Shown here: positions 1 to 7,471 of the stretch, piece by piece
Numbering within the stretch: the first letter of the stretch is position 1
Layout of the letters: each line of letters begins with the position of its first letter
Assembly (NCBI GenBank): GCA_910588135.1
Contig: CAJUOT010000017.1
Location: forward strand, 1-48,860
From: an uncultured Oscillospiraceae bacterium
GTDB taxonomy: Bacteria; Bacillota; Clostridia; Oscillospirales; Oscillospiraceae
Length of the DNA: 48,860 nucleotides
Direction of reading: 5' to 3'
The notes under the pieces: generated by a model
The model's input: the letters and a program-made list of their open reading frames with translations, nothing else
Databases searched by the model: none
Told to the model about the DNA's origin: nothing
Translations under genes and position numbers: made by a program

Positions 1-60
1 CGCTACGAGACGGACGAAGTTGCAAAGGCAATCGTTCGGGCCCGAGGTATGTGCGCGTAG
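1..60 (+). CDS. C-terminal end of an unidentified phage gene (partial)
   Basis: The first frame is open from base 1 to a TAG at 58-60 and encodes 19 residues (RYETDEVAKAIVRARGMCA). It runs in the direction of the phage early genes and the next gene follows after 24 bases. The fragment is too short to assign; the start lies outside the window. Confidence 0.5.
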   Translation, partial: RYETDEVAKAIVRARGMCA

Positions 61-84
61 CCCACCAGGAAAGGAGCGAGCGGG

Positions 85-231
85 ATGAGCGCATACCGAA
101 TCTGCGAGGAGTGTGGGGCGGCGCTGGACCCGGGGGAGCGGTGCGACTGCCGCGACACTTCCCGTCCGAAGCTGATCCAGCCGGGGAGCCCGCACCCGGA
201 TAGGGATAAAGAAAGCGCGGCCAGCGCATAG
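85..231 (+). CDS. small zinc-ribbon protein, 48 aa
   Basis: ATG at 85 follows an AAGGAGCGAG ribosome binding site. The protein has two cysteine pairs, CEEC at residues 7-10 and CDC at 20-22, spaced like a one-knuckle zinc ribbon, then a polar tail. Small zinc-ribbon proteins are common in the replication and lysogeny regions of Clostridia prophages. No specific function can be given. It lies 9 bases upstream of the replisome-organizer-like gene and is probably cotranscribed with it. Confidence 0.65.
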   Translation: MSAYRICEECGAALDPGERCDCRDTSRPKLIQPGSPHPDRDKESAASA

Positions 232-240
232 GGGGATAGC

Positions 241-1098
241 ATGGCCACAGCATTGACGCAGATCAGCGGGTACGTCCATGTGGCGGAGCGGTACGGGTTC
301 GAGGAGGCCGTTTTTCTGGACGCCATTGTGTACTGGTATCGCACGAACCGGGCGAACAACCGCAACTTCCGGGATGGCCGGTGGTGGACGTACAACAGCA
401 TCAAGGCGTTCGAGGACATCTTCCCCTGGTGGAGCGCCAAGCAGATCAGGCGGATCGCCAACAGCTGCCGGGAGCAGGGGGCCCTCATCGCGGGGGAGTA
501 CAACGAGGATCGGCGGGATCGCTCCCTTTGGTACACCCCCGGCGACGAGCTGCTGGGGCTGTACGGATTGGTGTCCGAAACGGGAAAATGCACTTGCCCG
601 AATGGGCAAATGCAATCGCCCAAAGGGGCAGATGAGCTTGCCCAAACGGGCAAATGTATATATGGAATACCATGTGTTAACCATGCTTGTACTTACATGA
701 CCCCCTATAGTCCCCCCGAGGGGGATGCGCCGCCGTGTGAGGAAAAAGACGGGGCCCCCATCGAAGCCCAGCGAAGCGGGTTCGATGGGGAGAGAAGACG
801 CAAGGGAGCGGATGAGGAATGTCCATCAGGACGTTCCGAGGGGAGCGGACTTTGCGTCGACGAGGGCCAGCTGGTGGTGTGCGGCTGGATGCCCGGAGGG
901 ACGACGCCCTTCCAGGCCTGCGATGTGGTGGCGGATTTCGACATAGGGGATGGACATACCGTCCGGGAGACCTGCCGGTTCTCTAATGGAAGGTTTCATT
1001 ATGACGGGAGCTGTGACGACATAGACTGGCCGGTGGTGCGCTGGATGGCGCTGCCGCCGATTGTGTCCGAATCGGACACCGGGGCGGAGATGGGATGA
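241..1098 (+). CDS. phage replisome-organizer-like protein with internal iterons and DUF551-like C-terminus
   Basis: 285 residues. Residues 1-115 resemble the winged-helix N-terminal domain of phage replisome organizer or DnaD-like proteins of Bacillota phages (aromatic-rich, with the stretch WWTYNSIKAFEDIFPWWS at 48-65). A variable segment follows (about 115-165) whose DNA carries four 22-bp-spaced iterons. The C-terminal part (about 205-278, ending VVRWMALPP) resembles DUF551. Such proteins bind the phage origin and recruit the host helicase and loader; that role is inferred from the domain and the iterons. The middle (about 185-205) is encoded by a hairpin element repeated elsewhere in the phage, so the two halves may have been fused by recombination. 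The stop overlaps the next start (ATGA). Confidence 0.6.
   Translation: MATALTQISGYVHVAERYGFEEAVFLDAIVYWYRTNRANNRNFRDGRWWTYNSIKAFEDIFPWWSAKQIRRIANSCREQGALIAGEYNEDRRDRSLWYTPGDELLGLYGLVSETGKCTCPNGQMQSPKGADELAQTGKCIYGIPCVNHACTYMTPYSPPEGDAPPCEEKDGAPIEAQRSGFDGERRRKGADEECPSGRSEGSGLCVDEGQLVVCGWMPGGTTPFQACDVVADFDIGDGHTVRETCRFSNGRFHYDGSCDDIDWPVVRWMALPPIVSESDTGAEMG
572..656 (+). repeat. four iterons, 22-bp period: probable phage replication origin
   Basis: Four 19-bp units start at exactly 572, 594, 616 and 638: TGTCCGAAACGGGAAAATG, TTGCCCGAATGGGCAAATG, TCGCCCAAAGGGGCAGATG and TTGCCCAAACGGGCAAATG. Units 2 and 4 are themselves palindromic (TTGCCC-GGGCAA). Because 22 is not a multiple of 3, each unit is read in a different codon frame, so the conservation is at DNA level. 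An A/T-richer stretch follows (657-700). This matches the lambda-type arrangement, with the origin inside the initiator gene. Confidence 0.7.
797..858. repeat. nested-hairpin element, copy 1 (inside coding sequence)
   Basis: Outer arms GACGCAA (797-803) and TTGCGTC (852-858) enclose an inner hairpin, GGAATGTCC (816-824) with GGACGTTCC (829-837). A second copy at 33236-33298 keeps the architecture with compensating changes. Here it lies in the middle of the replisome-organizer-like ORF. Confidence 0.5.
1063..1079. repeat. 17-bp palindrome GTGTCCGAATCGGACAC, copy 1
   Basis: Perfect 8-bp arms around one central base. It lies in the coding sequence near the end of the replisome-organizer-like gene and reads V-S-E-S-D-T. 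Identical copies are at 1725, 10114 and 10350, and a one-mismatch copy at 29270. Confidence 0.8.
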
Positions 1099-1250
1099 GC
1101 GGGATGATTTTGAAGCCCGGCGACCCGTGCCCGTGCTGTGGGGAACCCATCAAGACCAGCGATCCGGAAGCGCTGCTGCTTTTGAGCTGGATCGCGTGGA
1201 TGAAGGGCGAAAAAAACCGCCCCGGGGCCGGGGCGGCGCTTCAGGACTGA
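1095..1250 (+). CDS. small CxCC zinc-binding-type protein, 51 aa
   Basis: ATG at 1095 overlaps the stop of the upstream gene (ATGA), which implies translational coupling. The protein contains CPCCGEP at residues 12-18, a half zinc-ribbon, and a hydrophobic patch LLLLSWIAW at 27-35. Its 3' end overlaps the 3' end of the convergent minus-strand gene by 10 bases, and its coding region contains the terminator hairpin of that gene. No known function. Confidence 0.6.
   Translation: MSGMILKPGDPCPCCGEPIKTSDPEALLLLSWIAWMKGEKNRPGAGAALQD
1210..1236 (-). terminator. terminator for the 1241-1438 minus-strand gene
   Basis: CCGCCCCGG (1217-1225) pairs with CCGGGGCGG (1228-1236). The A-run at 1211-1216 becomes a U-run after the hairpin on the minus strand. 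It lies just beyond the stop of the minus-strand gene and inside the end of the convergent plus-strand gene. Confidence 0.65.
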
Positions 1251-1438
1251 TCCTCTTGGCCCGCCGGGTGGGGCCGGGTGTGGTACACCTTCAGCTCCGG
1301 GCCGGAGGTTCCGGCGATGATGGGCCGGGCCTTCTCTTTGGTGTGTTTGGCCTTGCCCTGAATCTCGGGCACCGGGGGCGCCTCATTGCGGGGCTGCGTG
1401 TGCGTCCAGTCCGGACGGGCCATGCCTTTCTTGGCCAT
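1241..1438 (-). CDS. small basic hypothetical protein, 65 aa
   Basis: ATG at 1438 (MAKKGMARPDWTHTQPRN...) is preceded on the minus strand by GGAGGTGA, five bases upstream, which decides this start over longer in-frame options. The protein is rich in Lys, Arg, His and Pro, with a central PPVPEIQGKAKHTKEKARPI, and probably lacks a compact fold. It is an antisense single-gene unit among plus-strand phage genes and has its own terminator. Small basic proteins with this type of N-terminus occur in Clostridia phages and mobile elements; the function is unknown. Confidence 0.7.
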   Translation of the reverse strand: MAKKGMARPDWTHTQPRNEAPPVPEIQGKAKHTKEKARPIIAGTSGPELKVYHTRPHPAGQEDQS

Positions 1439-1506
1439 AAAAATCACCTCCGGGACAGTTTGCCCGGAAATCGGAGAGAATAGACAATGAAAAGGGAGGG
1501 CGCGCC

Positions 1507-1671
1507 ATGAGCTGTGTAATAGCGGCCATCGCCATAGATGACTTCGGGGCTGGCCCGCAGGGGGCGAAGGAGACGCTGGCCATGGCGGTGGAGCCGCTGG
1601 GGGCGGCTCGGGTGCTGCGGGTGGAGGTTGTAGAGGAGGAGCAGATAAAAATGGGAGGCGGAAGAATTTGA
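1507..1671 (+). CDS. small hypothetical protein, 54 aa
   Basis: ATG at 1507 follows GGGAGG. The sequence starts MSCVIAAIAIDDFGAGPQGAKETLAMAVEPLGAARVLRVEV. It is a compact alpha/beta-like peptide without cysteine motifs or a signal peptide. It begins a tight cluster of three small plus-strand ORFs with overlapping ends. Not recognised. Confidence 0.5.
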   Translation: MSCVIAAIAIDDFGAGPQGAKETLAMAVEPLGAARVLRVEVVEEEQIKMGGGRI

Positions 1672-1763
1672 TTTTGCTTGGAAACGGGGAGACCCAGCGA
1701 GGCGGGCGCTGCTTGCGCCGGCGGGTGTCCGAATCGGACACCGGAAGGGGGCGGTTAAAATGA
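1668..1763 (+). CDS. very small ORF with TTG start containing the 17-bp palindrome, 31 aa
   Basis: TTG at 1668 overlaps the previous stop and lies 6 bases after GGGAGGCGG, a good ribosome binding site. The peptide is LILLGNGETQRGGRC... and then V-S-E-S-D-T from the palindrome at 1725-1741. Its end overlaps the start of the next small gene (AAAATGA). It may be a leader peptide or a coupling ORF rather than a functional protein. Confidence 0.35.
   Translation: MILLGNGETQRGGRCLRRRVSESDTGRGRLK
1725..1741. repeat. 17-bp palindrome GTGTCCGAATCGGACAC, copy 2
   Basis: Perfect copy inside the small TTG-initiated ORF, again read as V-S-E-S-D-T. Confidence 0.8.
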
Positions 1764-1882
1764 GCTGGATCATGACAGCGCTGGCGGCCTTTGCGCTGGG
1801 CGTGGCCGTGGAACGGGGCAGGGCCCGGCGGCGGGAGCGCTCAGGCCGGGTGATCCTGCTGCCGCCCAGGGCGCGGAGGTGA
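1760..1882 (+). CDS. small membrane-anchored peptide, 40 aa
   Basis: ATG at 1760 overlaps the previous stop. Residues 3-17 (WIMTALAAFALGVAV) can form one membrane helix, followed by a strongly basic tail (ERGRARRRERSGR). It ends 4 bases before the HUH Rep-like gene, and its GCGCGGAGGTGAT end supplies that gene's ribosome binding site. Function unknown. Confidence 0.5.
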   Translation: MSWIMTALAAFALGVAVERGRARRRERSGRVILLPPRARR

Positions 1883-1886
1883 TGGG

Positions 1887-2690
1887 ATGGCCAAAGCGAT
1901 CAAACACATCAAAGCGGGGCTGCTCAACCTGGAGGTCATCGGAACCATCCCGGAGCATGGGCCGGGGCGAAGGCGGGGGAGCCGCAGCAGCCCCACCAGC
2001 GCCGCCCAGCAGTTCTACAACGACAAGTGTTCCTGGCGGGAGTGCGCGTTTTTGCTGGGGGCCAACTTCGGGGCGAAAGACTGGGTGCTCACGCCGACCT
2101 ATGACGATGCCCACCTCCCCGCGGACAGACCGGCGGCGGATCGGTGCTTCCAGCGGTTTGTCCGCAAGCTCCGGGCCGTCCGGCGAAAACGGGGAGAGGA
2201 GCTGCGGTACATCTATGTGACCGAGGGCTTCCACGGAAAGGCGGAGGACAGGTATTTCGGGAGTGACGGGCATTTGGAGGACTGCCGCCTGCACCATCAC
2301 ATGGTGATCAACGGCGTGGGGCCGGGGGATTGGGAAGAAATCCGCAGCCTGTGGCAGGGCGGCGGGTATGTGCGCATTGAGCCGGTGGATGTGCACTACT
2401 ACCGGGAGCTGGCGAAGTATCTCACCAAGGAGGCCCGGGAGTTCGGGCGGGCCAAGCCGGGGGAGCGGACGTGGCGGGCCAGCCGGAACCTCAAACGGTA
2501 TGAGGTGGAGTACATCGAGATTGCCAGCGACAGCGTGACGCTGACGCCGCCGCCTGGGGCGGTGGACTATGTGCAGTTTTCCGAGCGCAACCCCTACGGG
2601 TTTGGGGACTGCGTCGTGGCGGAATATCTGCTGTTCCCGGAGGAGGCAGGGCCAAGCTACAGTTACACGTCAGGAAGAAAGCGAAAATAG
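1887..2690 (+). CDS. HUH-type replication-associated (Rep/G2P-like) protein, 267 aa
   Basis: The three motifs of rolling-circle initiators are present: motif 1 WVLTPTYDD (66-74), motif 2 LHHHMV (135-140), which provides the metal-binding histidines, and motif 3 YYRELAKYLTKEA (171-183), which provides the nicking tyrosine and lysine. Proteins of this type nick a replication origin and form a 5'-phosphotyrosine link. The start at 1887 follows GGAGGTGATGGG. Finding one in a tailed prophage next to an iteron-type origin is unusual; it may act in phage replication or be a domesticated initiator from a plasmid or mobile element. Specific substrate unknown. Confidence 0.75.
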   Translation: MAKAIKHIKAGLLNLEVIGTIPEHGPGRRRGSRSSPTSAAQQFYNDKCSWRECAFLLGANFGAKDWVLTPTYDDAHLPADRPAADRCFQRFVRKLRAVRRKRGEELRYIYVTEGFHGKAEDRYFGSDGHLEDCRLHHHMVINGVGPGDWEEIRSLWQGGGYVRIEPVDVHYYRELAKYLTKEAREFGRAKPGERTWRASRNLKRYEVEYIEIASDSVTLTPPPGAVDYVQFSERNPYGFGDCVVAEYLLFPEEAGPSYSYTSGRKRK

Positions 2691-2766
2691 GACGCCCCTT
2701 ATAATTTTTGAACTTGAAACCACTCATAATAATTGAGCCGGGGTGGCAGAAACGGAGGGAAAGGGA

Positions 2767-2964
2767 TTGCAAGAGCAGGGGAAACGTGGTAAACTGATAG
2801 TGAAAGATGGATGGGTGCTGTGTCCCGTCTGCCGGAAGGGGAAAGTCCTGAAAGTCCGGGAGGATACGGAGGTCAAAAACCTGGAAGTCCGCTGCAAACT
2901 GTGCGGACAAAAATCCATCGTGAATATCGAGAGCCTGAGCCAGAGCCAAAGCGCCAGCGCCTGA
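2767..2964 (+). CDS. cysteine-rich KTR-domain protein, 65 aa
   Basis: Two CxxC pairs (WVLCPVCRKGK and VRCKLCGQK) around VREDTEVKNLEV match the cysteine-rich KTR family found in conjugative elements and phages of Bacillota; a zinc-ribbon fold is expected. I choose the TTG at 2767 because GGAGG lies 8 bases upstream; a GTG at 2743 is in frame but has no such site. The C-terminus is a low-complexity SLSQSQSASA. A terminator hairpin starts right after the stop. Confidence 0.65.
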   Translation: MQEQGKRGKLIVKDGWVLCPVCRKGKVLKVREDTEVKNLEVRCKLCGQKSIVNIESLSQSQSASA

Positions 2965-3008
2965 GCCAACGACAGTCCCAAAGGGACGTTGTGGCTTGGG
3001 CGTTTTTG
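2965..3008 (+). terminator. intrinsic terminator after the KTR gene
   Basis: GCCAACGACAGTCCC (2965-2979) pairs imperfectly with GGGACGTTGTGGC (2983-2995) around an AAA loop. A T-rich run (CGTTTTTGTTTT) follows. It separates the replication genes from the HNH and packaging genes. Confidence 0.65.
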
Positions 3009-3038
3009 TTTTGCTCTGCCCGTGGAGGTGGCAAGCCC

Positions 3039-3407
3039 ATGGCAAGCAAACCCCTGCGCCCCTGCCGGCACCCCGGCTGCCCCGCGCTGACCCGGGAGGG
3101 CTGGTGCCCGAAGCACAGGCCAAAGCAGGCGCCCCGGCGGGAGAGCGCCGCGTGGCACGGCTGGTACAGCCTGCCGGTGTGGACGGACGGCCTCCGCCCC
3201 GGTCAGTTGCTGCGCGAACCCTTCTGCCGGGAGTGCGCCCGCCGGGGCCTGCGCACCCACGCCACCGACGTGGACCACATCGTGGATCACAAAGGCGACT
3301 GGGCGCGGTTCACCGACCCGGCTAACCTGGAGAGCCTGTGCCACTCCTGCCACGCCCGGAAGACCATGCGGGAACAGTGGCGGAAACGGCGGGAAAAACG
3401 GGGCTGA
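3039..3407 (+). CDS. HNH endonuclease
   Basis: 122 residues from ATG 3039 (GGAGGTG upstream). Zinc-ligand pairs CRHPGC, WCPKH and CRECARRG precede the HNH core DVDHIVDHKGD...NLESLCHSCHARKT (about 79-110). Phage HNH proteins encoded just upstream of terminase genes cut DNA during cos-type packaging together with the terminase, as in HK97 gp74. The position directly before the small terminase gene supports that role and a cohesive-end mechanism. A 208-base gap without a convincing gene follows. Confidence 0.9.
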   Translation: MASKPLRPCRHPGCPALTREGWCPKHRPKQAPRRESAAWHGWYSLPVWTDGLRPGQLLREPFCRECARRGLRTHATDVDHIVDHKGDWARFTDPANLESLCHSCHARKTMREQWRKRREKRG

Positions 3408-3615
3408 TTTTTGCGGGAAGCTACGCCCGCCCGTCCGCGGGGGCGCGTGCCTGCCCCTATGCCTCTGGCGGCCCGGAAGGACCATGCTCCGCTCCCTACG
3501 GGAGCGCCCCCCCACCCCAAGAAAGTTTCACGGGGTGGAGAGGAAGACCGCGTGGCCTCTCGTTTGCGAGAAAAATTCCCCGATCAGGGTTGGGGGCAGT
3601 GTTGGGGGTGATCTG
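3408..3615 (+). other. non-coding gap between HNH and small terminase; possible cos region
   Basis: No open frame with a ribosome binding site is found. The stretch is G/C-rich with short inverted repeats, for example around CCGTCCGCGGGGG. In phages with an HNH-terminase arrangement the cos site usually lies in this interval; that is inference only, since no cos sequence can be recognised. Confidence 0.3.
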
Positions 3616-4209
3616 ATGCCGACAGCGGCAAAACCGAGCGAAAACATGACCAAGCACCTGACCAGAACGGAGCTGGAGATCAGAGAGAGGGCGGAGGCGG
3701 GGGTGCTGCCGGACCGGGGCCGGGAGGTGGAGCTCAAAAAGCCCGCCATCATCAGCTCCAACAAGCGGGCCAACGCCTACTGGAACCAAACGCTGAAGCA
3801 GATGAAGGGGCTTGTGCTGCTGGATGACCTGGACAGCACGGTACTGGCGGGATACTGCTCCATGCTGGCGCGGCGGGATCAGACCACCCTGCTGATCGGC
3901 CAGCTGATGAAGAAGCTGGGCGTCCAGGACGCGGTGGAAAATGAGGCCAAACGGCGCAGGAAAGACACCGCCCTGTCCGACCGGGAGTGGGAAGATTCCG
4001 CTAGGTCTAAGCCCATCATGACCCCGGATGAGCTGGTGGAGGCGGTGTCCAAATTGGACGCATTGACCGGAAAGCTCCAGGCGCTGGAGCGGAACATCCT
4101 GCAATACGCTGAAAAGTTGGGTTTGACACCCAGCGGACGTGTCCGGCTGGCCCAAAGGCGGGCCCAGGCAGCGGCGGCGGAGCCGGACGATGACCTGTTT
4201 GGGAATTGA
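3616..4209 (+). CDS. terminase small subunit (P27 type)
   Basis: 197 residues. I use ATG 3616 (GGGGGTGAT upstream), not the open frame extending to 3484. The protein has the P27-family layout: a basic N-terminus, the helical segment KPAIISSNKRANAYWNQTLKQMKGL, a central helix DDLDSTVLAGYCSMLARRDQTTLL, and a C-terminal LTPSGRVRLAQRRAQA followed by an acidic tail, PDDDLFGN. Small terminases recognise the packaging site and stimulate the large subunit. The gene sits directly upstream of the large subunit. Confidence 0.85.
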   Translation: MPTAAKPSENMTKHLTRTELEIRERAEAGVLPDRGREVELKKPAIISSNKRANAYWNQTLKQMKGLVLLDDLDSTVLAGYCSMLARRDQTTLLIGQLMKKLGVQDAVENEAKRRRKDTALSDREWEDSARSKPIMTPDELVEAVSKLDALTGKLQALERNILQYAEKLGLTPSGRVRLAQRRAQAAAAEPDDDLFGN

Positions 4210-4215
4210 GTGGTG

Positions 4216-6027
4216 ATGGATATGGGAGAGCGCTGGAAGTCCGGGCTGCACCACCCTGTGTCGGTGTACGCCAAGCAGGTGACCCAGGGGAAGCTGCGGG
4301 AGATGTGCTGCAAATACGAAATTCTTGCCTGCCAGCGGCATCTGGATGACCTGCGGCGGCAGGGCACCGATGAATTCCCTTACGTGTTCGACACCACCCG
4401 GGCCGACCGCATCATCCGCTGGTTCGGGCAGTGCGTCCAGGTGCGGGGGGTGTACGCGGGGCAGCCCATCGAGCCCCAGCCCTGGCAGGTGTTCGACCAG
4501 GGGTGCCTGTACGGCTGGGTGCACCGGGACACCGGGGCGCGGCGGTTCAACCGCAGCTACTGCAAGCGGGGCCGGGGCAACGTGAAGAGCACCGAGGTGA
4601 GCTGCAAGTGCCTGTACCATATGTGCGGCGACGCCATCTACCCGCCCTACCGGCCGGAGCTGGCGCTGTTCGAGCGGGAGCCGGAGGTGGAATGTGCCGC
4701 AGTAGACCGAGGGCAGGCCATGCGGGTGTTCGGGGACGCGAAAAAGATTGCAATGGCGTCCCCCGCCATCGCTAAGCGGCTCATCATCCCCCGCTCCAAC
4801 CCGGTGGTGCACCGCACCCGGGGCGGGTTCATGCGGGCCCTGTCCAAGGACACGAAAAACAAGGATTCCGGCGCGCCCTCCTACTTCGAGGTGGACGAGT
4901 ACCATGCCCACCTGAACTCGGAGATCTACGACCTGGGCAAGGATTCCTTTGGCAAGCGGGCCCAGTCCCTGCTGGACGTGATCACCACGGCGGGAGACGG
5001 AGCGGAGGGCAAGCCCTGCTGGAAGGAGGAGCAGTACGCCAAGCGGGTGCTGACCGGCGAGGTGGCGGACGAGCGATACTTTGTGATGATCCGGGAACTG
5101 CCCCTGGACGCCAGCCCCCACGACAAGCGGCTGTGGGTGCTGCCCAACCCGGTGCTGCGCTACCCCAACGAGTACAGCGCCATCCTGCTGGGGGAGATCG
5201 AGAGCGAGTACACGGCGGCCTATGGCTCCGGCGACCCGGCCAAGCTGAGCAAGTTCCTCACCCGGCGGATGTGCCAGTGGCAGGCGGAGAGCGTCAACAG
5301 CTATCTGGACGCGCGGCTGATGGAGCTGGCCCGGAATGCCCAGGTGCCCCGGGAGGAGTTCGCCGCCCTGACGGACGGGCTGCACTGCCACTGCGGGTTC
5401 GACTTAGGCAAGCGGATTGACCTTTCCGGCGCGGGGGCGGTGTTCCCCCTGCCGGACGAGCGGTTTGGCATCAAGGGCCACGGCTTCATGCCGGAGGGCG
5501 GGGCCCGCCGCCACGAGCAGACCGACCGGGTGCCCTACACCGCCTGGGCTAGGGACGGGTACTGCACCCTCACCCCGGGCGATGTGACGGACAACAGCTA
5601 CGTGGACAACTGGATCTGCGCCGGCGAGCGGGAGCGTGGCTGGCGGGTGGATGAGGTGGACTACGACGGCCACAACGCCACCGACTTGGCCATTAAGCTA
5701 AACCAGGAGCGGAACAGCGAGGATTTCTGCGTGGAGGTGTCCCAGACCTGCGCGGGACAGAACCTGGCGGTGAAAGGCTTCCGGGAGCTGCTGCTTCAGG
5801 GGAAGATCGTGATCGAGGAAAACCCGCTGTTTATGTGGTGCCTGGGCAACGCCATCGAGGTGCAGAACAACTACGGGGACATCAAGCTGTCCAAGCGGCA
5901 CAAGGACGACACCGAGCGCATTGACCCCGTGGCGGCGGTGATGAACGCCCTGGCCCGGGTGCTGGTGAAGCGCCCCCCGGACAGCGACATCAACGAGCAC
6001 GTACTGTCAGACGATTGGGGGCTGTGA
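4216..6027 (+). CDS. terminase large subunit
   Basis: 603 residues from ATG 4216; GTG codons at 4210 and 4213 are possible alternatives. The ATPase Walker-A-like loop is in SYCKRGRGNVKSTEVS and Walker B is FEVDEYHAH. The nuclease domain shows GFDLGKRIDLSGAG, VDYDGHNATDLA and the conserved RIDPVAAVMNALAR near the end. The enzyme pumps DNA into the prohead and cuts the concatemer. The size fits the Terminase_1 family. Confidence 0.93.
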   Translation: MDMGERWKSGLHHPVSVYAKQVTQGKLREMCCKYEILACQRHLDDLRRQGTDEFPYVFDTTRADRIIRWFGQCVQVRGVYAGQPIEPQPWQVFDQGCLYGWVHRDTGARRFNRSYCKRGRGNVKSTEVSCKCLYHMCGDAIYPPYRPELALFEREPEVECAAVDRGQAMRVFGDAKKIAMASPAIAKRLIIPRSNPVVHRTRGGFMRALSKDTKNKDSGAPSYFEVDEYHAHLNSEIYDLGKDSFGKRAQSLLDVITTAGDGAEGKPCWKEEQYAKRVLTGEVADERYFVMIRELPLDASPHDKRLWVLPNPVLRYPNEYSAILLGEIESEYTAAYGSGDPAKLSKFLTRRMCQWQAESVNSYLDARLMELARNAQVPREEFAALTDGLHCHCGFDLGKRIDLSGAGAVFPLPDERFGIKGHGFMPEGGARRHEQTDRVPYTAWARDGYCTLTPGDVTDNSYVDNWICAGERERGWRVDEVDYDGHNATDLAIKLNQERNSEDFCVEVSQTCAGQNLAVKGFRELLLQGKIVIEENPLFMWCLGNAIEVQNNYGDIKLSKRHKDDTERIDPVAAVMNALARVLVKRPPDSDINEHVLSDDWGL

Positions 6028-6028
6028 C

Positions 6029-6229
6029 ATGAAAAAATGGAGGACATTGGGGCCACGCCTGTTGGCCTTTCTGGCACTGTACTTGGACGACCTGCTGTTT
6101 GCGGCCGCGGGGGTGTGCTTCACCGTATCGGCGGGGCTGGCCTTCGGGGCAAGCGCCGCCCTGGCCGCGGCGGGGGTGTGCCTGCTGGGCTACGGCGTCC
6201 TGGTGGGCAGGGCCCGGAACAGGAGGTGA
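6029..6229 (+). CDS. small membrane protein, 66 aa
   Basis: Starts one base after the terminase stop. Two hydrophobic helices are predicted (about residues 10-30 and 34-60, rich in Ala, Leu and Gly), with basic ends MKKWR and RARNRR. A small membrane protein between large terminase and portal is seen in several Clostridia prophages. Function unknown; its end carries the AGGAGGTGAT ribosome binding site of the portal gene. Confidence 0.6.
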   Translation: MKKWRTLGPRLLAFLALYLDDLLFAAAGVCFTVSAGLAFGASAALAAAGVCLLGYGVLVGRARNRR

Positions 6230-6235
6230 TGCCGG

Positions 6236-7471
6236 ATGATTGTTTCCAACGCTCTGGCCCCCCGGCCTCGGAACGGCGCGGAGGTGAGGGAGCTGGACTG
6301 GGAGCAGGTGCAGCGCTGGTTCCAGCAGCTGTTTTTCGCCGGGGAGGAGCTCCCCTCCAACCAGCGCACGGCGGAGCAGGAATCCCCCATCGCCGCCGCC
6401 CACCGCATCCTCACCAACGCCATGAGCGCCATGCCCATGGCCCTCTACCAGCGGCGGGACGGGGGCCGCCACCCCGTGGCGGATCGGGGGCTGGACTACC
6501 TGCTGAAGGTGCGGCCCAATGAGCGGATGGGGCCCGCCCTGAGCCGGAAAATCCTCATGAGTCAGGCGTTCTGGCATGGGGAGGGCTACCTGGGCATTTT
6601 TCGGGATCGATGGGGGCAGATCACCGACCTGATCCCCCTGCCCACCAAGGGGCGGGTCATCCGCAGAGACCAGGCCACCGGCCAGCTGTGGTATGACTTC
6701 ACGGTGGACGGGCTGACCATGACCTTCGCGCCCTCCGATCTGGTGATCGTGTTCTTCGACACCTACGACGGGCTGTACGGCAAAGGGGTGCTTGCCCTGG
6801 CCAAGGCCGCCATCGCCGCCGACGCCGGGGCCCAGAAATACGCCCGGAAATTCTACCAGAACGGGGCCCGGATGAGCGGCATCGTGGAGGTGGACACGGA
6901 CGCGAACCGGGAGAGCCGGGAAAAAATCCGGGAATCTTTCGATCAGTACGCCAACGAATCCATGTTCAAGATTGCGGTTTTGGACCACGGCATGAAGTAC
7001 ACCCCCATCGGGCTCCAGCAGAAGGACGCCCAGTTCATCGAGAGCCGCAGCTTCACCGTGGAGGAGGTCAGCCGGTTCACCGGCATCCCCCAGTATATGC
7101 TTCAGAACGGCAAGCAGGCGTACAACTCTAATGAGCAGCAGCAGCTGGATTTTGTGGTGTCCACCCTCCAGCCCTACGTGACCCAGTGGGAGGAGGAATT
7201 CCAGTACAAGCTGCTCACCCGGAAGCAGCTGGAGGACGGGATGTATCTCCGCATGAACGTGGCGGCCCGCCTCCGGGGGGACAGCAAGACCCGCAGCGAG
7301 GTGTACGAGAAAATGGTCTCCCACGGCGTGTACTGCCCGGACGAGTGCCGCGCCATGGAGGAGAAGAACCCCCTGCCCAACGGGATGGGCAAGCAGTTCT
7401 TCATGACCAAGAACCTGGACACGGTGGAGCACATCATAGAAGGGGTTCGAGAGGAGGGTAACAAGCAGTGA
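6236..7471 (+). CDS. portal protein (HK97 family)
   Basis: 411 residues from ATG 6236 with an AGGAGGTGAT site. Recognisable HK97 portal features include an early AAHRILTNAMSAMPMALYQR, LKVRPNERM, a central LPTKGRVIRRDQATGQLWYDF and the conserved FTVEEVSRFTGIPQYMLQNGKQAYNSNEQQQLDFV near residues 265-300. Twelve copies form the ring at the capsid vertex through which DNA passes and to which the connector attaches. Its stop overlaps the protease start (GTGA). Confidence 0.93.
   Translation: MIVSNALAPRPRNGAEVRELDWEQVQRWFQQLFFAGEELPSNQRTAEQESPIAAAHRILTNAMSAMPMALYQRRDGGRHPVADRGLDYLLKVRPNERMGPALSRKILMSQAFWHGEGYLGIFRDRWGQITDLIPLPTKGRVIRRDQATGQLWYDFTVDGLTMTFAPSDLVIVFFDTYDGLYGKGVLALAKAAIAADAGAQKYARKFYQNGARMSGIVEVDTDANRESREKIRESFDQYANESMFKIAVLDHGMKYTPIGLQQKDAQFIESRSFTVEEVSRFTGIPQYMLQNGKQAYNSNEQQQLDFVVSTLQPYVTQWEEEFQYKLLTRKQLEDGMYLRMNVAARLRGDSKTRSEVYEKMVSHGVYCPDECRAMEEKNPLPNGMGKQFFMTKNLDTVEHIIEGVREEGNKQ

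Noticed and set aside
2700..2745. Promoter in the A/T-rich gap before the KTR gene (TTGAAC...CATAAT)
   Set aside because: The possible hexamers are too close together or poorly matched for a confident call.
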